61,916 nt of DNA from an uncultured Lachnospiraceae bacterium (GCA_910585625.1 CAJUFQ010000023.1:1-61916); one strand, 5' to 3'. Positions 15,263-24,913 are shown, counted from the stretch's first letter. Made by a program: numbers and translations. The notes: a model not told the origin generated them from the letters alone.

Positions 15263-16654
15263 ATGAAAAGAAAAATTTTAAGTGCATTGCTCTGTGTAGC
15301 GATGACAGCAACCATGTTGGCTGGATGCGGCGGCGAAGCTAAAGATTCCACCGACGACAAGCAGGAAACAACAGATGACACAGCTGGAGACGACGCAGCG
15401 ACAGATGATGCGGCCGGCGATGATGCGGCTGGAGACGACGCAGCAGATGATTCTGCAGGCGGAGACCAGAAACTGACCGTATGGTGCTGGGACCCGGCAT
15501 TCAACATCTTCTCCATGGAAGAGGCTGGCAAGGTATATCAGGCAGACCATCCTGAGTTCTCTGTAGAAGTTGTTGAGACTCCTTGGGACGATATCCAGAC
15601 CAAGCTGACAACGGCAGCAACCAGCGGCGACTTGTCCACAATGCCGGACATTATCCTCATGCAGGATAACGCGTTCCAGAAGAATGTTATCTCTTATCCG
15701 GAAGCGTTTGTTGATTTGACAGACAGCGGAGTTGATTTCAGCCAGTTCAGTGAAGCTAAGACAGCTTATTCTGTAGTAGAAGGCAAGAATTATGGTGTTC
15801 CGTTCGACAACGGCGCTGTAATCGCAGCTTATAGGACAGATGTTTTAGAGCAGGCTGGTATGAAGGTTGATGATTTTACAGACATCACATGGGATGAGTA
15901 TCTTGAGAAAGGCAAGACTGTTCTTGAGAAGACAGGCAAGCCGTTACTTTCCTGCCAGGCTGGTGAGTCTGACGTTATCATGATGATGTTACAGTCTTGC
16001 GGAGCTTCCCTGTTTGACGATGATGGAAATCCTGCGCTTGTTGGCAACGACGCATTAAAGAAAGTTATGGAAACTTATGCGGCATTAAAAGAAGCAGGCG
16101 TTTTAGTAGAGGTTAATGACTGGGATCAGTACATTTCCACTATGACAACTGAGACAGTAGCCGGAACTATCAACGGATGCTGGATTATGGCTTCTATCAA
16201 GACTGCAGAAGACCAGAGCGGCAAATGGGCTATTACAAATATGCCTAAGTTTAAAGACTTAGAAAACGCTACGAACTTCTCTAACAATGGTGGTTCTTCT
16301 TGGGCAATCACAGCAAACTGCCAGAATGTTGACTTAGCAAAAGATTTCCTGGCAAGCACATTTGCAGGAAGCGTTGAGTTATATGAGAACATTATCAGCT
16401 GCGGCGCACTTGCTACTTATCTGCCGGCTGGTGATTCTGATGTATATGCTCAGGGCGATGAGTTCTTCGGCGGAGACGCTGTATCTGCTAAGATTGTAGA
16501 GTTCGCAGGCAAGACACCGAGCAACAACACAGGCGTTTACTACTATGAGGCTCGTGACGCTGTTGCAACGGCTATGCAGAACATCGTAGGCGGAGCAAGT
16601 GTTGACGATGAGCTTCAGCTTGCACAGGAGACTATAGAGTCACAGATGCAGTAA
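15263..16654 (+). CDS. Sugar ABC transporter substrate-binding lipoprotein
   Basis: Extracellular binding protein of a carbohydrate importer, 463 aa. The lipoprotein signal ends in LAGC (Cys22). It is followed by an Asp/Ala-rich linker (~residues 28-68) made of DDA/GDD repeats, then the family-1 binding-protein fold (LTVWCWDPAFNIFSM to the end). GGGAGG lies upstream of the ATG at 15263. It is the first gene of the operon with two permeases and cytoplasmic galactosidases; no ATPase is encoded, so a shared MsmK/MalK-type ATPase elsewhere must energise it. The predicted ligand is a beta-galacto-oligosaccharide (inference from neighbours). Confidence 0.9.
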   Translation: MKRKILSALLCVAMTATMLAGCGGEAKDSTDDKQETTDDTAGDDAATDDAAGDDAAGDDAADDSAGGDQKLTVWCWDPAFNIFSMEEAGKVYQADHPEFSVEVVETPWDDIQTKLTTAATSGDLSTMPDIILMQDNAFQKNVISYPEAFVDLTDSGVDFSQFSEAKTAYSVVEGKNYGVPFDNGAVIAAYRTDVLEQAGMKVDDFTDITWDEYLEKGKTVLEKTGKPLLSCQAGESDVIMMMLQSCGASLFDDDGNPALVGNDALKKVMETYAALKEAGVLVEVNDWDQYISTMTTETVAGTINGCWIMASIKTAEDQSGKWAITNMPKFKDLENATNFSNNGGSSWAITANCQNVDLAKDFLASTFAGSVELYENIISCGALATYLPAGDSDVYAQGDEFFGGDAVSAKIVEFAGKTPSNNTGVYYYEARDAVATAMQNIVGGASVDDELQLAQETIESQMQ

Positions 16655-16697
16655 TTAGAAATATTGAGACTTTATATAATGTGAATAGAAACAGTCT

Positions 16698-16721
16698 GGG
16701 GGGACAGCAGACGCTGCCCCC
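16698..16721 (+). promoter_or_regulatory. Intercistronic hairpin after the binding-protein gene
   Basis: GGGGGGACAGC pairs with GCTGCCCCC around loop AGAC, with no T-run after it. Such stems behind binding-protein genes commonly stabilise the upstream mRNA, giving more binding protein than permease. Confidence 0.55.
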
Positions 16722-16748
16722 TCTAATTGACTAAAGGGGGATACGGAT

Positions 16749-17657
16749 GTGAGTCAAGTGAAAGAACCCAAAAAAAGGAAAATGTCTCTCGAAAGAAGGC
16801 ATAATCTTACAGGTTGGGCATTTTTAACACCAGCAACACTTATGATTGCAGTCATGAGTTTTTGGCCCATGATACAGGCTTTCATTTTATCTCTGCAGAC
16901 AGGTAAAGCGAACAACTTGAGTTTCGGCGACCCGCTTGCCAACTATGTTCGTATGTTCAGAGATAACGTCTTCATGACATCTTTAGGAAATACATTTTTA
17001 TATCTGATTATTCAGGTACCAATCATGCTTGTTTTAGCATTGATTCTGGCATCAATGCTGAATAATAAAGACCTGCGGTGCAAAGGACTGTTCCGTACAG
17101 CGATATTCCTGCCTTGCGCGACTTCGCTGGTTTCTTATGCGATTATCTTCCGTTCCCTGTTCGGTGTGGACGGCTTTATCAATACAATGTTAATTAAGTT
17201 CGGAATTTTAAACACAGGTTATAACTTCCTGGGCCATGCGACAAGCGCTAAGATTATCATCATCATTGCGCTGATTTGGAGATGGACGGGATACAATATG
17301 GTATTTTATCTGTCTGGATTACAAAATATTGAATATTCTGTGTATGAGGCAGCTAAGATTGACGGTGCAAGCCCGATGCAGACGTTTTTCAAGATTACAG
17401 TGCCGCTGTTGAAGCCGACAATCCTCTTGACGGCGATTATGTCAACAAACGGAACATTACAGTTGTTCGACGAGTCTGTCAACCTGACAAAGGGCGGGCC
17501 GGCAAACGCTACAATAACGATGTCTCATTATATTTACAATATCTCCTTTAAGTACGTGCCAACCTTTGGGTATGCGGCAGCGATGTCCTTCCTGATATTC
17601 ATTTTGGTAGCAATCCTGGCATTTGTACAGATGAAAGTAGGTGACAAGCGTGACTAA
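16749..17657 (+). CDS. Sugar ABC transporter permease (MalF/GanP-like)
   Basis: 302 aa with six hydrophobic segments. The EAA loop that contacts the ATPase reads EAAKIDGASPMQTFFKI (residues ~200-216). The start is GTG at 16749, with AAAGGGGGAT eight bases before it; an ATG two bases earlier is out of frame. It partners the next permease in a CUT1-type importer. It overlaps the next gene by eight bases. Confidence 0.9.
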   Translation: MSQVKEPKKRKMSLERRHNLTGWAFLTPATLMIAVMSFWPMIQAFILSLQTGKANNLSFGDPLANYVRMFRDNVFMTSLGNTFLYLIIQVPIMLVLALILASMLNNKDLRCKGLFRTAIFLPCATSLVSYAIIFRSLFGVDGFINTMLIKFGILNTGYNFLGHATSAKIIIIIALIWRWTGYNMVFYLSGLQNIEYSVYEAAKIDGASPMQTFFKITVPLLKPTILLTAIMSTNGTLQLFDESVNLTKGGPANATITMSHYIYNISFKYVPTFGYAAAMSFLIFILVAILAFVQMKVGDKRD

Positions 17658-18462
17658 GACAAAGAGATTGAATGTATTCATGTATATTTTTTTGACGATT
17701 GTATCGCTGATTTCTGTATTCCCGTTATACTGGATGCTAATCAGCGCCACCAACAAAAGCGTAGATGTCAGCAGGGGGGCAATGCTTCCGGGAACAGCGC
17801 TGATTGACAACTGGAAAGCGCTGATTTCCCAGTCATCGGTAGGGCTTGCAATGGTTAATTCGTTTAAGTACGCTATTATTTTGACAGCATGTGCCCTGGT
17901 AATCTGTTCTCTGGCCGGTTATGGATTTGAGATTTACCATGATAAAGGCAAGGATGCGGTTATGTCTGTGCTGCTTCTGGGAATGATGGTTCCGTTTGTG
18001 GCAACGATGATTCCGTTGTTCCGTATGTTTTCAGCGGCTAAGTTATTGAATACGACGATAGCAGTTATTTTCCCAACGATTTCTACGCCGTTCCTGATTA
18101 TGATGTTCCGGCAGAGCGCCCGGAGTTTTCCGCATGATATCATTGAGGCGGCGCGGATTGACGGGCTGAATGAGATTCAGATTTTCTTCCGTATGTTTAT
18201 CCCAACCATGCGCTCCACGTATGCGGCAGCGATGACAATTACGTTCATGAACGCATGGAACAACTACTTATGGCCAAAGGTAATACTGCAGGATGATGTG
18301 AGTATCACGATGCCGATGTTGGTTGCGAACCTGACAGAAGGCTATGTCACTGATTATGGCGTGCTGATGCTTGCCGTACTGTTGTGTAGTTTGCCGACCG
18401 TAATCATATTCTTCTTATTGCAGAAGAGCTTTGCAGAAGGTATTACCGGAGCGGTAAAATAA
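17650..18462 (+). CDS. Sugar ABC transporter permease (MalG/GanQ-like)
   Basis: 270 aa, six hydrophobic segments, EAA loop EAARIDGLNEIQIFFRM near residues 171-187. The start is taken as GTG at 17650, because AGGTGA lies six bases upstream inside the preceding gene; a GTG at 17641 is the alternative. Second membrane subunit of the importer. Confidence 0.9.
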   Translation: MTKTKRLNVFMYIFLTIVSLISVFPLYWMLISATNKSVDVSRGAMLPGTALIDNWKALISQSSVGLAMVNSFKYAIILTACALVICSLAGYGFEIYHDKGKDAVMSVLLLGMMVPFVATMIPLFRMFSAAKLLNTTIAVIFPTISTPFLIMMFRQSARSFPHDIIEAARIDGLNEIQIFFRMFIPTMRSTYAAAMTITFMNAWNNYLWPKVILQDDVSITMPMLVANLTEGYVTDYGVLMLAVLLCSLPTVIIFFLLQKSFAEGITGAVK

Positions 18463-18498
18463 GATTCAGGCTAGATTGTTTGGCAACATTTTATCTTT

Positions 18499-18522
18499 CA
18501 CCCCGCAGCTTGCTGCGGGGTG
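18499..18522 (+). terminator. Strong hairpin between transporter and glycosidase genes
   Basis: CACCCCGCAGC (18499-18509) is perfectly complementary to GCTGCGGGGTG (18512-18522), followed by CATTTATATA. The T-run is weak, so partial termination or mRNA protection is likely rather than a full stop. Confidence 0.6.
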
Positions 18523-18561
18523 CATTTATATATTGAGAAAACAAAACTCTGGAGGTATGAT

Positions 18562-21500
18562 ATGACACAATTTGATTATGAAAAAGTTAAAAATCCGCTT
18601 TTTTTTGCAGATAACCGTGAGGAAGCCCATTCTGACCACGTTTATTATGCATCTTTGCAAGAACAAAAGGAACAGAAGTCCAGTTTCCGCCATTCCCTGA
18701 ATGGGCTTTGGAAATTTTCATATGGTAAGAATTATCAGTCTGCCATCCAGGGGTTTGAGAAAGCAGAATATGACTGCCGGCCCTGGGCAGATATCAGGGT
18801 TCCGGCACATATCCAGATGGAAGGATATGACGCGCCTCAGTATGCCAATACCCAGTACCCATGGGACGGCAGGGAGGATATTGAAGCCGGTGAAATCCCG
18901 AAATTTTTCAATCCGGTAGCAAGTTATGTCAAATATTTTTCTGTTCCAGACCACATGAAGGGCAAGCCGTTATACATTTCTTTCCAAGGTGTGGAGAGCG
19001 GCATGGCATTATGGCTGAATGGGAATTATGTAGGTTACAGTGAGGACAGCTTCACGCCTTCAGAATTTGAACTGACCCCTTATCTTACGGAGGGTGAGAA
19101 TAAACTGGCTGTGCAGGTGTTCAAGTGGACGTCCTCAAGCTGGTGTGAGGATCAGGATTTCTTTCGGTTTTCCGGTATTTACCGCAGCGTATATTTGTAT
19201 ACGGTGCCGAAGGTGCATGTGCAGGATATCTGCATCAGGACGCTGCTGGATGATAAGTATCAGGATGCGGAGCTGCAAATAGAAGGAAAAGCCCTTGGGA
19301 AGGGTAAGGCGTCGTTTAAGCTTTGCCATGGAGAAGAAACCGTGGCTGCAGCGCAGGCTGATATTTCCGGGGAATTCACCTTGAGCCTGCCTGTGCAGGG
19401 GCCGGCTTTGTGGAGTGCAGAAGAGCCGAACCTTTATGAACTGCAGGCAGAAGTAATGGATGAAGACGGCGGGCTTATGGAAGTGTTTTCCCAGATGGTG
19501 GGCTTCCGTCGTTTTGAAATGATAGACAATATCATGTGCCTGAATGGCAAGCGCATTGTATTCAAGGGGGTGAACCGTCATGAATTCAGTTCCAAACGGG
19601 GACGTGTCCCGGACGAGGAGGAGCTTGTCAAGGATATTGTGACGATGAAGCGGAACAATATTAATGCTGTCCGCACTTGCCATTACCCGGACGATTCCAG
19701 GATTTATGAACTCTGCGACCGATATGGGCTGTACATGATTGCGGAGAATAACATGGAGAGCCATGGGAGCTGGGAGCCGATACTGCGTGGGGAAGTTTCG
19801 GCAGAAGACGTAGTCCCGGGCGATTACAAAGAGTGGGAGCCTATGATGCTTGACCGCGTCAATTCGTGTTACCAGAGGGATAAGAACCATCCGTCCGTTT
19901 TAATATGGTCCTGCGGGAATGAATCTTACGGCGGCAGCGTCATTTTTGAAATGTCCCAGATGTTCCGTAAGCTGGACGACACGCGCTTGGTACATTATGA
20001 GGGCTTGTTCAATGACAGGCGTTATAATGACAGCAGCGATATGGAGAGCCAGATGTATCCGTCCGTGGAAAGCATTAAGCAATTCCTGGAAAAGGATAGG
20101 AGCAAGCCGTTCATCTGCTGCGAGTATACCCATGCCATGGGCAATTCCTGTGGAGCTATGCACAAATATACGGATCTGACGGATGCCGAGCCGTTGTACC
20201 AGGGCGGGTTTATCTGGGACTATATCGATCAGTCCATAGAGAAAAAGGATCGTTATGGAAACAAATTCCAGGCGTATGGCGGGGATTTCGGCGAACGCCC
20301 GACAGACTATAATTTCAGCGGGAACGGCATCGTTTATGGTGGGGACAGGGATGAATCCCCCAAGATGCAGGAAGTAAAATATAATTACCAGAATATCACG
20401 GCAGAAGTCTCACGAGGTAAAATTCTGGTAAAAAATAAAAATCTGTTTACTCATACCAATCAGTTTGATTGTGTGGTATTATTAGAGAAGGATGGCAAAT
20501 TCTTACAGCAGGAAATGCTGGCCACGGATGTGGGGCCTTTGAGCGAGAAGGAGTATGAACTGCCGGTTCGGATTCCGCAGACGCCCGGCGAATATGCAGT
20601 GACAGTTTCCTTCCGCCTGAAAGAGCAGACAGACTGGGCAGAGGCGGGGTATGAGGTTGCTTTTGGGCAGGGCGTGTTCGAAGCAGAGCGGCCGCAGGAG
20701 CCGATTACGGACAAGCTTACCGTCATCAAAGGCAAATGGAATATTGGCGTGCGGGGAATGGATTTTGAATGCATGTTCAGTATAAAGGAAAGCGGCCTGG
20801 TTTCTTACCGTTACGGCGGCAGAGAGTTCATCGAGAAAATCCCCATGCCTAATTTCTGGCGTGCGCCGGTTGACAATGACTGCGGGAATAAGATGCAGTT
20901 CCGCATGGGGCAGTGGAAGCTTGCCAGCATGTACCTGAGGAAAGATGAAGAGGCGAAGGAAAATCCGTTGCTGGAGGAAAAGGCCCACAGCGTAGCAATC
21001 ACTTATTATTATGTGATGCCGACGGTTCCCGAAAGCAGATGCAGCCTTTCCTACGAGGTATTTGGGGATGGGACAGTAACGGTTACCCTGGGATACGATC
21101 CGGTGTCAGGACTGGGGAGTATGCCTGAATTCGGAGTCCTGTTCAAGTTCAATGCTGATTATGAGAACCTTGAATGGTATGGGGACGGCCCTGCTGAGAC
21201 GTATGCGGACCGAAGGTCTGGCGCCAAGCTTGGCATTTACCGTAACAAGGTTGCGGATAACATGGCGCAATACCTGGTTCCTCAGGAGTGTGGCAATAAG
21301 ACGGGCGTGCGCTGGGCAAAGGTTACTGATAATACAGGCCGGGGGATTTTGTTCCAGGGAGATAAGATGAGTTTTTCCGCGCTGCCTTATACACCTCATG
21401 AACTGGAAAATGCGATGCATCCCTATGAGCTTCCCCAGGTGCATTATACGGTTGTCCGTGCGGCCATGCAGCAAATGGGCGTGGGCGGCGATGACAGCTG

Positions 21501-21582
21501 GATGTCGGAAGTGCATCCAGAGTATCTGATAGATGTCAGCAAGCCATTGGAATTCACGTTCAGTTTCAAGGGCATAGTATAA
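18562..21582 (+). CDS. lacZ: Beta-galactosidase, GH2 (LacZ type)
   Basis: Hydrolyses terminal beta-galactosides in the cytoplasm. 1006 aa from the ATG at 18562 (GGAGG six bases before), the length usual for LacZ. GH2 sugar-binding and jelly-roll domains come first (~40-220: NPVASYVKYF, GVESGMALWLNG). The TIM barrel follows, with VNRHEFSSKRGR, acid/base Glu454 in SCGNESYGG and nucleophile Glu521 in CCEYTHAMGN. The C-terminal beta-galactosidase small-chain domain begins around 740. No signal peptide. It acts on the oligosaccharides brought in by the upstream importer and released by the GH53 enzyme. Confidence 0.95.
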   Translation: MTQFDYEKVKNPLFFADNREEAHSDHVYYASLQEQKEQKSSFRHSLNGLWKFSYGKNYQSAIQGFEKAEYDCRPWADIRVPAHIQMEGYDAPQYANTQYPWDGREDIEAGEIPKFFNPVASYVKYFSVPDHMKGKPLYISFQGVESGMALWLNGNYVGYSEDSFTPSEFELTPYLTEGENKLAVQVFKWTSSSWCEDQDFFRFSGIYRSVYLYTVPKVHVQDICIRTLLDDKYQDAELQIEGKALGKGKASFKLCHGEETVAAAQADISGEFTLSLPVQGPALWSAEEPNLYELQAEVMDEDGGLMEVFSQMVGFRRFEMIDNIMCLNGKRIVFKGVNRHEFSSKRGRVPDEEELVKDIVTMKRNNINAVRTCHYPDDSRIYELCDRYGLYMIAENNMESHGSWEPILRGEVSAEDVVPGDYKEWEPMMLDRVNSCYQRDKNHPSVLIWSCGNESYGGSVIFEMSQMFRKLDDTRLVHYEGLFNDRRYNDSSDMESQMYPSVESIKQFLEKDRSKPFICCEYTHAMGNSCGAMHKYTDLTDAEPLYQGGFIWDYIDQSIEKKDRYGNKFQAYGGDFGERPTDYNFSGNGIVYGGDRDESPKMQEVKYNYQNITAEVSRGKILVKNKNLFTHTNQFDCVVLLEKDGKFLQQEMLATDVGPLSEKEYELPVRIPQTPGEYAVTVSFRLKEQTDWAEAGYEVAFGQGVFEAERPQEPITDKLTVIKGKWNIGVRGMDFECMFSIKESGLVSYRYGGREFIEKIPMPNFWRAPVDNDCGNKMQFRMGQWKLASMYLRKDEEAKENPLLEEKAHSVAITYYYVMPTVPESRCSLSYEVFGDGTVTVTLGYDPVSGLGSMPEFGVLFKFNADYENLEWYGDGPAETYADRRSGAKLGIYRNKVADNMAQYLVPQECGNKTGVRWAKVTDNTGRGILFQGDKMSFSALPYTPHELENAMHPYELPQVHYTVVRAAMQQMGVGGDDSWMSEVHPEYLIDVSKPLEFTFSFKGIV

Positions 21583-21608
21583 GATAATAGACGTTAGGAG
21601 GAGAAGAC

Positions 21609-23444
21609 ATGGATAAATTTGTGGTAAACATCATCCACCGCCCGGAAATGGTGCCGGAGTACGCGGAGAAGGTAACCGGGCACGGAAAAGCGGAGGATAT
21701 CGGAAGGAAGGCGCTTTTGACAGAGTCCTTGGATATATTTAAGACCCAGCAGCGTCTTGCTCATGAGAATGGCTTAAAGACAACTATCCAGATGACATAT
21801 GCAAGCCTGTTCAATGAAGAGGCAGTGGAGCTTGCCAAGGCAGACCATGAGAAATATGGGGATGAGATTGCATTGTCCCTCTTAGGACTGCCCTGCAAGG
21901 AATTCCGTGAGAAATACAATACCAAGGATTTCTGTATCTGGATGTTTTCGATGGAGGACAAAAAATCTATCGTAGATGATGTTTTCGGTAAATTTTATGA
22001 TTCTTTTGGATTCTATCCGGAGTCGACAGGTTCTTATTATTTGGATGCGGAATTGACAAATTATATCAAAGAGAAATACCCTTCGGTCAAATGTGCGGTG
22101 GCTACTTGCTGGGAGGAGGGCCCTAAGGCATACCATACTTGTAATAATTCCTGGTATACCTTATTTGACGGAGGCCCATGGAATCCTTGGATTCCGTCGA
22201 AGCAGAACACCCATGCCCCGGCGGCGAATGAGGCGGAGGACAGCGGGATTGTGGCGATTCCCCATTTGTCCAGGGATTTGCTGGCATGTTATGACGGCAA
22301 TGGGTCGAATTTCGGGACGCATCCGCAGAATGTGCTGCGCGGCATGATTTATGACAGCGAGACCTGGGAGTATCCTTATCTGTATAACCTGATTGACCAA
22401 TACCGCGATTTGGAGAAATACAATAATGGCTATGCATATAACATGATGTTCGTCGGGCCAGGCTGGATGAACAAGATGGGACGCTGGGAGGCTCCCTATG
22501 AGCTGCTGGAGAAATCTTATTCGGATGGCTGCGCATATTATGGCAAGCTGAAAAAAGAAGGCAAGCTCATAGATATGACGATGGCGGAATTTGCAGATTA
22601 CTACCGTGAGAAGAAAAGCTATACGGAGCCGGAGTGCGCCCTGTGGAGGGATATCCTCTATGGTTCGGACAAGCAGATTTTCTGGTACTGCGATCCTTAT
22701 ATGCGCGCCTGTGTCAATATGGATCAGGGTGGTGCGATTGTGGACTTGCGGCCTTATGCAGCTAAGCTGGAGTGGCCGGTCGGCATCGGCACGAAGCATG
22801 TGCAGGATGCTTCTTATCCGTTCCTGATTCAGGAGAAATACCGTGCAGGCTATTTCACGCATTATGCAGGGGAAGGCACGGTCAGGAGCGCTAAGCTTTC
22901 CTATAACGGCGAGGAAGTAGACCTTTGCCTGTGCCGCACCAAGGCGCATTTCTCACAGGAGGGGAATACCAGGATCCTGACGCTCGATCCGGTCGAGGTA
23001 GAATTCTATGACCTGACTGTGAAGCTGCAGACGAAGATTTACTTTGAGGAGGGAAGCTCTTCAATTAAGATGGAGCGGAATATCCTGGAGATGAGTAACC
23101 CTGAGGCAGAAGTGCAGCTGAATGAATACATGGTGGCATGTTATGGCACTACGGAATACCCGGAAGACATGACAGGCATTACCCTCAAATGTGAAGGCGC
23201 TGGAGGGAAAGAGATTGCCTATGAATATAAGTGCAGGGAGGCAGAGCTTGCGGGGGCTGATGCAGTCAGCGCAGAAATCCCGGCCATTGAAACCAAGGTA
23301 TCTATGACGAGTTCTGACAAAGATGCAGTCGGGTATGTGAAGGAAGGATATGCGTTCTCCCCGATGTTCACGTTAGGGTATACCAAGACAATCTCAGATA
23401 AGGAGGTATTTGCGACATGGCTCAAGCTGGAAAAGGCAAATTAA
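21609..23444 (+). CDS. Uncharacterised 611-aa protein, possible DUF3863-type carbohydrate enzyme
   Basis: I do not recognise this with certainty; it most resembles the DUF3863/DUF3864 proteins of gut anaerobes. No signal peptide, so cytoplasmic. Residues ~1-380 read like an alpha/beta barrel (NIIHRPEMVPEYAEKV, TTIQMTYASLF, GFYPESTGSYYLDAEL, CAVATCWEEG, WNPWIPSKQNTHAP), rich in Trp, Tyr and acidic residues as in glycoside hydrolases or deacetylase-like barrels. Residues ~400-605 look like a beta-rich accessory domain. It sits between the GH2 and GH53 genes, starts 26 bases after lacZ with GGAGGAG, and overlaps the zinc-ribbon gene. A role in galactan or galactoside processing is inferred from position only. 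Confidence 0.6.
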   Translation: MDKFVVNIIHRPEMVPEYAEKVTGHGKAEDIGRKALLTESLDIFKTQQRLAHENGLKTTIQMTYASLFNEEAVELAKADHEKYGDEIALSLLGLPCKEFREKYNTKDFCIWMFSMEDKKSIVDDVFGKFYDSFGFYPESTGSYYLDAELTNYIKEKYPSVKCAVATCWEEGPKAYHTCNNSWYTLFDGGPWNPWIPSKQNTHAPAANEAEDSGIVAIPHLSRDLLACYDGNGSNFGTHPQNVLRGMIYDSETWEYPYLYNLIDQYRDLEKYNNGYAYNMMFVGPGWMNKMGRWEAPYELLEKSYSDGCAYYGKLKKEGKLIDMTMAEFADYYREKKSYTEPECALWRDILYGSDKQIFWYCDPYMRACVNMDQGGAIVDLRPYAAKLEWPVGIGTKHVQDASYPFLIQEKYRAGYFTHYAGEGTVRSAKLSYNGEEVDLCLCRTKAHFSQEGNTRILTLDPVEVEFYDLTVKLQTKIYFEEGSSSIKMERNILEMSNPEAEVQLNEYMVACYGTTEYPEDMTGITLKCEGAGGKEIAYEYKCREAELAGADAVSAEIPAIETKVSMTSSDKDAVGYVKEGYAFSPMFTLGYTKTISDKEVFATWLKLEKAN

Positions 23445-23635
23445 ATTATAGGTGTCCGTCCTGCTTCATGAGGGACTTGGATATTGATATGTTCTACGAT
23501 AAAGATAAAGATGAATTTTACTGTATGCGGTGCCAGTATACCGGGAACGAGAAGGACGTTCTTGAGAAAAATGAGATGATTCGTTTCCGTTACCGCGGGA
23601 TGGCGAAGCGTTATACAAAGTTTGATTTTGATTAA
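23417..23635 (+). CDS. Zinc-ribbon miniprotein (72 aa)
   Basis: 72 aa with two CxxC knuckles (Cys13/Cys16 and Cys36/Cys39) spaced as in a zinc ribbon, and a basic C-terminus (RFRYRGMAKRYTKF). The ATG at 23417 overlaps the 611-aa gene by 28 bases; its AGGAGG lies inside that gene ten bases upstream, which supports real translation. There is no catalytic motif. Zinc ribbons bind nucleic acid or protein partners. Its embedding in a sugar operon suggests either a partner of the 611-aa protein or a regulator (inference). Confidence 0.75.
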   Translation: MAQAGKGKLNYRCPSCFMRDLDIDMFYDKDKDEFYCMRCQYTGNEKDVLEKNEMIRFRYRGMAKRYTKFDFD

Positions 23636-23717
23636 CAACGCAGCGGCTTTTGCGGATGGCGTGTGCTGCGCGTTTGCTCTGAATAACGGCAGCCTGTCAG
23701 GAAGGAGATAAAAGGAT

Positions 23718-24860
23718 ATGGGAAAGATTTCGGACAAGATGAAGTTCATCAAAGGAATGGATGTTTCATCCCTGATAGAATTGGAGAAGCTGGGGGCTAA
23801 GTTCAAGGATGCGGACGGCGACGAGAGGGATTTGCTGTCTGTTCTGCAGGAGTATGGAACGAACGCAATCAGGATTAGGATGTGGAACCATCCTTATTCC
23901 CAGGAGGGGGAACCCTATGGGGGAGGGACGAACGACATGGAGACGGCTATCAAGCTGGCAAGGCGGGCGCGTGACCGCGGGATGTACATCCTCCTGGATC
24001 TGCATTACAGCGATTTTTGGACGGATCCCGGTAAGCAGATTAAGCCCAAGGCCTGGGCAGACTTCACAGGGAAGAGGCTGGAGTATGCCGTCCAGGATTA
24101 TACCGTTGCGATGCTGCGCAATATGAGGGCAGAGGGCGTACTGCCGGACATGGTTCAGGTTGGGAATGAGCTTTCCAACGGCTTGCTGTGGCCGGATGGG
24201 AAACGTCCGAATTATGAAAACATTGCCTGGTTTGTCAATGCCGGCGTCCGGGGGGTGCGTTCCGTAGACCGGGAGATTCCTGTCATGATTCATCTGGATA
24301 ATGGCGGCAACAATGAGTTATACCGTGAATGGTTTGACAGCTATTTTGAGAACGACGGCATGGATTTTGATGTGATTGGCCTCTCATATTATCCTTTCTG
24401 GCATGGGACGCTTACCGATTTAGAGAACAACATGAGAGATCTTGCAAAGCGTTACCGCAAGGAGATGATAGTGGCGGAGGTTTCCATGGGATATACGATG
24501 GAGGACTATGCCAAGTATGAAAAGCTGGAGCCAGGGGAACGCAAAGGGATGGCGACCAAGCCCTCTTTGGTGAAGAAGATTGAATATCCCATGACGAAGA
24601 AAGGGCAGGCGGATTTCATGAAAGATTTCATGACGCGCATTGCCAATATCCCGAACGGGCTGGGCAGAGGATTCTTTTACTGGGAGCCGGCGTGGATTCC
24701 TGTTCCGGGCAGCGGCTGGGCGACTGAGGTTTCCCTGAAATATATGAACGATCCCGGCCCCTGCGGCAACGAGTGGGCGAACCAGGCGTTGTTTGACTAT
24801 GAGGGAAGGCCGTTACCGGCGTTGGATGTGATTAAGGAGTTTAAGCCGAAAGAAAAATAG
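23718..24860 (+). CDS. Arabinogalactan endo-beta-1,4-galactanase (GH53)
   Basis: Cleaves beta-1,4-galactan chains, the side chains of pectin. 380 aa single-domain GH53: FIKGMDVSSLIELE at the start, TNAIRIRMWNHP, DLHYSDFWTDPGKQ, acid/base Glu151 in VGNELSNG, nucleophile Glu254 in VAEVSMGY, and FFYWEPAWIP near the end, all characteristic. It has no signal peptide, unlike the secreted GanB of Bacillus, so it probably trims imported oligosaccharides in the cytoplasm. GGAAGGAG upstream. Last gene of the operon, followed by a terminator. Confidence 0.92.
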   Translation: MGKISDKMKFIKGMDVSSLIELEKLGAKFKDADGDERDLLSVLQEYGTNAIRIRMWNHPYSQEGEPYGGGTNDMETAIKLARRARDRGMYILLDLHYSDFWTDPGKQIKPKAWADFTGKRLEYAVQDYTVAMLRNMRAEGVLPDMVQVGNELSNGLLWPDGKRPNYENIAWFVNAGVRGVRSVDREIPVMIHLDNGGNNELYREWFDSYFENDGMDFDVIGLSYYPFWHGTLTDLENNMRDLAKRYRKEMIVAEVSMGYTMEDYAKYEKLEPGERKGMATKPSLVKKIEYPMTKKGQADFMKDFMTRIANIPNGLGRGFFYWEPAWIPVPGSGWATEVSLKYMNDPGPCGNEWANQALFDYEGRPLPALDVIKEFKPKEK

Positions 24861-24913
24861 AACGCGATGACAGTCCTGTTTCCTCGGGCAATGAGGGAAA
24901 GAGCTGACGAAGA

